Of a DNA stretch of 64,000 nucleotides, positions 59,438 to 64,000 are shown one piece after another. A program made the translations under genes and the position numbers. Numbering within the stretch: position 1 is the stretch's first letter; every line of letters begins with the position of its first letter. This DNA is from an uncultured Eubacteriales bacterium (GTDB lineage: Bacteria; Bacillota; Clostridia; Oscillospirales; CAG-382), in assembly GCA_900551295.1 (NCBI GenBank), contig URVJ01000010.1, positions 1 through 64,000 on the forward strand, in the 5' to 3' direction. A model generated the notes under the pieces. It was not told where the DNA came from. It did not search any database and saw only the letters and a list, made by a program, of their open reading frames with translations.

Positions 59438-61644
59438 TATCTGTTACCTCCCGAGATAAGCGCTTTTACCTGATCGACAGACGCTTCCCTTGCATTTCCG
59501 TAGTAAACGGTATTGCTTCCGTTATACTTGATATAAGGTCTTGCGATAAGAATATCGCCCGTGTGTTCTTGCGGTATTCCGGTAACGATTCCGGTATATA
59601 CTATGTCGTCGGTGTTGCTAATGAACTTATCAATGTGATTTCCGTCAACGGTTCCGTATGAAACCGCGTATACGTATGTCTTTCCTGTGCTGTTATCGAG
59701 AGCAAACGTAAGCTCTCTGCCGGCAAGAACAGTCTTTCTTGCAACTATCCAGCCGTATTCAGCCGCCTTGCCTCTCTGAACGGCAGTAACTGATGCCTGA
59801 AAACGTATGCCGGAGTAGATTTCGCTGTAATTTACGTCCTCTGAGGTTTCGGGCTTTGCGGTGCAAACGGTAATTGCAGGATATGTCGCGCTGCGTGCCG
59901 AGTTTACGATCTCGGGCATTTCAATGCTGCGGACGCCGTCGGCAAACGTAAGGTTTACGGTGTTTTCATTTATTGTAAGCGCCGTAACATCTCCGCCGAA
60001 TACCGTCTTGAAACAGGTTGTGAGAGCCTTTGCGGTATCTGCGTCGATTCCGTCCGCATAGGTTACGGCTGCGATGTTATCGCCGCCTATCTCAAAGCTT
60101 ACGTTTTCATCTTCGGCGGCAGGCTTGCAATAAAGGAATATATTATCGTAATCAACGTACCATGCGTAATTCGGGGCAAACGCCGCGTTTTCGAGCTGGA
60201 ATACTATTCTGTCGGGGACGGAATAGCCCTCATAAGGAGTTTTAAAGGTAGATTTCATGGTGAACCAGTCTGTGCTGCCGTTATCAACAGCGCCGGTTAT
60301 CATTGTCTTTCCCCAGACATATGAAAATTGATGTTTGATTCTGCCGGTAGCAGCTCCCTTTGCGGCTCTCTGATCCGATATAAGGGTATATGTTGCAGCT
60401 TCGGGAAGGCTTAGCTTATCGCCGGAAAGAACGCCATGCATATTTGCATATGTGCCGCCGATACCGAGTCTTGCAAACTGCGCGTGTCCGTCGGATTCGT
60501 TTACAAGGTTTATCTTTGCGTTTGACGACTTCCACACAAGACCGATATCGTCAATGCCGATAAGTCCCTGCACCTGTCCGCTCTGTGTATAGCTGTCAAA
60601 GTTCTCGGAGAAGATCTTTGCGCCGTATTTAAGAGTATTTACGTCCGCGGTATCGAGTTCTACGCTCTTTGCGTTATAGACCGCGCTCTTGTCAGCATTT
60701 ACAAGCCCGGGAACGGAAAGCGTGAGCGTCTGAGAACCTGCGTTTTCGTCAAACGTAAGAGTAAGGGTTTTATAATCGTCGGAGAATACCGCGCTCTTTA
60801 TAAAGTTTGCGGCTGCGCCGAAATAGCTCTGCGGTTTCTGTTCGATTGCGAAAGCAGCACTCTTTTCAACGCCTGTCGGCGCCTTTATCGTAACGGCAGG
60901 GAAGTTTATATCAACGGTATAATCGCCTGCGCTTTCGACGGGCTTGTAATAAAGCTTCATGTTGTCGATGTCAAGACCGTTGCTGCTTGCGTCCGAGGCA
61001 CTGCGTTCAACAGAGAACGTAACTCTGTCAAGAGCGGTATAAGATGTGCCGTTTACCTCATAAGGAGTCGAGAACTCAGCTTTCATCGAAGTCCATGTGC
61101 TCTTGGGAACGATTGCGGTATAAGTTTTATTCGTGTTTGAATTATAGCGTGCCTGCATTTTAAGTGCGCCTACGCTTGAAAGAGCCGTCGCGTCGGCAAC
61201 GCGGACGTCCGCAACAAATGTATATTTTGCTTTTTCGGGGAAAGTGTAGCTCGTAGCCGAAAAGTCATTGAAAAGACTCGGATACTGTCCCTGAAATTCA
61301 ACTCTGAAATAATTGTTGCCGTCGCCGTCGGTTTTAAGTCTGAGCTTTGAATAACCGCCCTTTACGGTTGCGACGTTATCGCCGAGTACAATGTATTTTG
61401 ACGGTTCGTTAAGGTTTGAAGTATAATCGCTGTACGACTCAAAATCTTCGTTTATAACCTTTACACCGTATACGGGAGCGTCAAAGTCGGCTGCGGTCTC
61501 CTCCGCAAAATCTGCCGTCAGCTCCGAAACGGAAATTTGTGTTTCGTCCGCATTTTCCGTTACAACCGCGGCGGGATTTGCATATGCTGCCGATGAAAGA
61601 AGCAGTGCGGCTGCAAGAAAAACTCCGAAAAATCTTTTTTTCAT
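59437..61644 (-). CDS. Large secreted multi-module protein B
   Basis: A 735-residue exported protein and paralogue of protein A. Signal peptide MKKRFFGVFLAAALLLSSAA. Then comes FDAPVYGVKVINEDFESY, a beta region, a module ending TLSVPGLVNADKSAVYN, a second CBM-like region, a module ending SIEMPEIVNSARSATYP, and the conserved tail SGIRFQASVTA, EYGWIVARK, LIARPYIKYNGSNTVYYGN. ATG 61644 follows AAGGAGAG; an in-frame start at 61731 has no ribosome site. No catalytic residues are recognisable. A role in binding plant glycans at the surface is inference. Confidence 0.75.
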   Translation of the reverse strand: MKKRFFGVFLAAALLLSSAAYANPAAVVTENADETQISVSELTADFAEETAADFDAPVYGVKVINEDFESYSDYTSNLNEPSKYIVLGDNVATVKGGYSKLRLKTDGDGNNYFRVEFQGQYPSLFNDFSATSYTFPEKAKYTFVADVRVADATALSSVGALKMQARYNSNTNKTYTAIVPKSTWTSMKAEFSTPYEVNGTSYTALDRVTFSVERSASDASSNGLDIDNMKLYYKPVESAGDYTVDINFPAVTIKAPTGVEKSAAFAIEQKPQSYFGAAANFIKSAVFSDDYKTLTLTFDENAGSQTLTLSVPGLVNADKSAVYNAKSVELDTADVNTLKYGAKIFSENFDSYTQSGQVQGLIGIDDIGLVWKSSNAKINLVNESDGHAQFARLGIGGTYANMHGVLSGDKLSLPEAATYTLISDQRAAKGAATGRIKHQFSYVWGKTMITGAVDNGSTDWFTMKSTFKTPYEGYSVPDRIVFQLENAAFAPNYAWYVDYDNIFLYCKPAAEDENVSFEIGGDNIAAVTYADGIDADTAKALTTCFKTVFGGDVTALTINENTVNLTFADGVRSIEMPEIVNSARSATYPAITVCTAKPETSEDVNYSEIYSGIRFQASVTAVQRGKAAEYGWIVARKTVLAGRELTFALDNSTGKTYVYAVSYGTVDGNHIDKFISNTDDIVYTGIVTGIPQEHTGDILIARPYIKYNGSNTVYYGNAREASVDQVKALISGGNR

Positions 61645-61905
61645 GATATTATCTCTCCTTTGTGTATTATTATTCTCTGTCATTCCGGTCAAACCGGTTA
61701 CATTTTCAATTATATCAATGTATCGTTTCATTTCAACACGGCATTTTCAAAATGACAAATTATTGATATTCTTACAGAGAATTTTGATATTTTTTCGTAA
61801 TGTAATACAAATTCGGGATTTATGTGCCAAAAACGGGAAAAAAAGAGCGGAGATCAGGTTAAAAATCTCCGCTGTTTGCGATCATTCGGTTATTATCCGG
61901 CGTTA

Positions 61906-64000
61906 TCAGCTTTCCGCCTCTTTAAGAACAATGTTATCAATAAGAATTATCATGCCTTTGTCGTTCTGAGGAGTTGCAAAGAGCATAATTGCGTCTCCGG
62001 AACGGTCTCCGTTGCCTTCGTCAAGCTTTTTGACGGCAGACATATGCATCCATTTCCCGGATTCGGCAAATCCTGCGTTTACGGTATGGTTCTTTTTTTC
62101 CTGACCGAGAGAGTTGTAGATAAGATTTTCCCACATCTGAACCTTTGTAACGGCATTTCCGTCATAGTCGCTTACGACGTACACATCATAGTCAAGTTGA
62201 TACGACTTGCCTTCGGTGAAAGTAACGCTCTGCGCAAGGGAAACATACACCTTGCCGTCCTTTGCGGGCTCGACCCTGTAAACATGGTTATTCGGGTTTG
62301 TGGGATCTGTCACTATCGAGATCTTATTCTGCTCGCCGTAGATAGAGTAGAATGCCGATACGTTTACGGTATCCTCCGCGTCGCCGTTTATTATTTCAAT
62401 GCCGTCTTTTGCGGATTCTTCGCTTGCGGCTGCACCCTGCTGCTCCTTGCCGCCTGCAGTACCGGTGACAAAGTTTCCGTCCTTGTCAAGGCAGTATATG
62501 TAGTCGATCTCGCAAGAGCCGTCGGAATTGAACGGGTCAAATCTTAAAGACGTTACCGTTCCCGTCCAGTTTTCGTTTTCCGCCATATTAAACGTCAGTA
62601 TGCTGTAACCCTCACTGTCAACGGGTGCTTCGCTGAGTTTTACTCTTGCAGAGCCTTTTTCGGCATAGGACGAAAGGTTATCCGTTGTAAAGTATACTAC
62701 CGCGATATCGTCGGTCTTGCCGTTAAGCGTATACTTCATTCTGACCTTGATTACGGAATAGAGCTTTGCGTTCATGATCGCAGGTTTCATTTTCTTTATC
62801 GAAAGAATAGGGTCGAATTTTGAGCCTGACATCTGCTCTTCGGCAGCCATGTAAAGCTTTCCGTCCGAAACATATCCGCTTGCCTTGCTTATACTCCAGT
62901 TTTCGGAATCTCCCGGAATATTGAAGTCATAGCAATGGTCTCTGCGATCCGAAATTACCTGAGAATAGTCCTTGTCTCTTATGTTGATTTTAAGCTCAGA
63001 AGCGCTTTCAGTATACTTTATTCCGGAAAGGTCGAGCATGAATTTTACGGGAAGAACGGGTATTCCGTCATAGAGATAAAATTTGCGTGCAAGACTGTGA
63101 TCTTTGCCGTTTACCTTGCATATGCTGCTGCCGATGTCAAATACAAACTCCGTCGTCTTTGCCCCCGTGCCCGCCTTTACGATAAGACGTCCGTCAAGCC
63201 TTCTCCACTCGTAAGAGAACGCAGCCATGGAGTAAAATCCTTCCGTCGGAAGAGCCGCAAGATAGACCTCGGTATCTGTCTTTTCGATATATTTGTCGTT
63301 AATATCAAGCATAACTCCGTCCGCCGTGATCTTAAACCTGCTGTTTCCGGAGTCTTCGGCTTTCAGAAATTCTATTGCAGAAATGTCAAATTCACCGTAT
63401 GCGTTTATGGGATCAAAACGTATCTTTAATATCTTTCCGCTCCAGCCTTCGGCTTTTGTCATATCGAAGTAAAGATCGGTCCATTCGCCCGCAGTTTTTA
63501 TGCTTTGACTTATACTTTTCTTCGCGTTGTAAGACGCGTCCGTTCCCGTCATGTAGTATATTTCGGAGTTTGTTACGACACTTGAACGTATTCTTATGTG
63601 AATACGCGTGATTTCCGACGCGTCAAGACCGCTTACCGTACCTATTCCGAGAATGGGATCCGGCTTTTCGACCTGTCCTTCTTCGGCGGCACCGTGAATA
63701 TATCCGTCCTTTACTTCAAGCGCATTTATACGCGTAACCTGATTAAACTGAGATAACGCATCCTCGTTCGAAAAGTCAAGACTCTTTACGACAGTCTCCT
63801 TTTCTTCCTCCTCAAGCGACGCATTTCCCTCTTCAAGGTGCAGCGCCCTTATGGGAGAAGTCTTGCCCGTGTACATATAGCCTATGCGTGCTTTCTGATT
63901 TGCGGTAAGCTCGGCGTCGTATTCGTAAGGCTGTACTCCTGCGAAAACAAGTGCCTCTGCGTCGCTGTAATTATACTGCGGACCGCTGCCGTTTCTTCCG
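61906..64000 (-). CDS. Large surface protein with repeated CBM-like modules (partial)
   Basis: The frame stays open to the window edge, so the N-terminus is missing (at least 697 residues). Two similar beta modules end in KIRFDPINAYGEFDISAIEF and LRFDPFNSDGSCEIDYIYCL. Between them is a domain like the copper-amine-oxidase N-terminal repeat of clostridial surface proteins (YDGIPVLPVKFMLDLSGIKY). The last 150 residues (EIINGDAEDTVNVSAF to MIILIDNIVLKEAES) resemble a CBM4/9-type sugar-binding domain. No catalytic site is visible in this part. It is probably a surface glycan-binding or glycosidase scaffold protein. The gap 61645-61905 shows no gene. Confidence 0.7.
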   Translation of the reverse strand, partial: GRNGSGPQYNYSDAEALVFAGVQPYEYDAELTANQKARIGYMYTGKTSPIRALHLEEGNASLEEEEKETVVKSLDFSNEDALSQFNQVTRINALEVKDGYIHGAAEEGQVEKPDPILGIGTVSGLDASEITRIHIRIRSSVVTNSEIYYMTGTDASYNAKKSISQSIKTAGEWTDLYFDMTKAEGWSGKILKIRFDPINAYGEFDISAIEFLKAEDSGNSRFKITADGVMLDINDKYIEKTDTEVYLAALPTEGFYSMAAFSYEWRRLDGRLIVKAGTGAKTTEFVFDIGSSICKVNGKDHSLARKFYLYDGIPVLPVKFMLDLSGIKYTESASELKINIRDKDYSQVISDRRDHCYDFNIPGDSENWSISKASGYVSDGKLYMAAEEQMSGSKFDPILSIKKMKPAIMNAKLYSVIKVRMKYTLNGKTDDIAVVYFTTDNLSSYAEKGSARVKLSEAPVDSEGYSILTFNMAENENWTGTVTSLRFDPFNSDGSCEIDYIYCLDKDGNFVTGTAGGKEQQGAAASEESAKDGIEIINGDAEDTVNVSAFYSIYGEQNKISIVTDPTNPNNHVYRVEPAKDGKVYVSLAQSVTFTEGKSYQLDYDVYVVSDYDGNAVTKVQMWENLIYNSLGQEKKNHTVNAGFAESGKWMHMSAVKKLDEGNGDRSGDAIMLFATPQNDKGMIILIDNIVLKEAES

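Overview
The window looks like a chromosomal segment of a spore-forming, Gram-positive, anaerobic gut-type Clostridia. Evidence: an alpha/beta-type small acid-soluble spore protein, S-layer homology domains, a glycyl radical enzyme with its activase, strong Shine-Dalgarno sites, TTGACA-N17-TATAAT promoters, and many AraC regulators beside plant-polysaccharide enzymes. I cannot fix the genus. No rRNA, tRNA or CRISPR array was seen.

Layout. 0-10 kb: asparaginase, an M23 peptidase, asparagine synthetase, small metabolic and radical-SAM genes, then a GHKL kinase/LytTR regulator pair. Between asparaginase and M23 lies what looks like a decayed type I toxin-antitoxin locus. 10.5-22.3 kb: an AraC-controlled operon of four Gfo/Idh/MocA oxidoreductases, a glycyl-radical activase and an unassigned glycyl radical enzyme, followed by a second AraC regulator and a GH2 enzyme. 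This is the strongest candidate for an undescribed pathway. 22.4-33.1 kb: galE, an MMPL transporter with a GLUG/coiled-coil partner under a divergent TetR gene with a clear operator, an SLH protein, and a RelE/AbrB-type toxin-antitoxin pair.

33.4-48.8 kb is an integrated island inserted into the 5' end of ychF. Its left edge keeps the native ychF promoter, RBS and first codons. Its right edge rebuilds ychF with an island-supplied start. The island has an excisionase, a tyrosine recombinase, paired arm-type repeats and much decayed cargo: a nonsense-interrupted replication-like gene, a larE-larC deletion fusion, GH43 and GH28 fragments, and a truncated GH5-like gene abutting a truncated surface protein.

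48.8-64 kb returns to the chromosome: ychF, an AgrD-like small peptide gene preceded by LytTR-type direct repeats, the spore protein, a divergent RNase III, a sialidase-like remnant, a HAD phosphatase, AraC plus GH127 beta-L-arabinofuranosidase, and a repeated module of large secreted protein, about 40-residue peptide and identical terminator (two complete copies, one collapsed), ending in a surface protein that runs off the window.

The overall theme is sensing and degradation of plant or pectic sugars with sugar oxidation. There is also repeated evidence of gene decay by internal deletion, some of it at short shared sequences. That could be real genome erosion or, less likely, an assembly effect.
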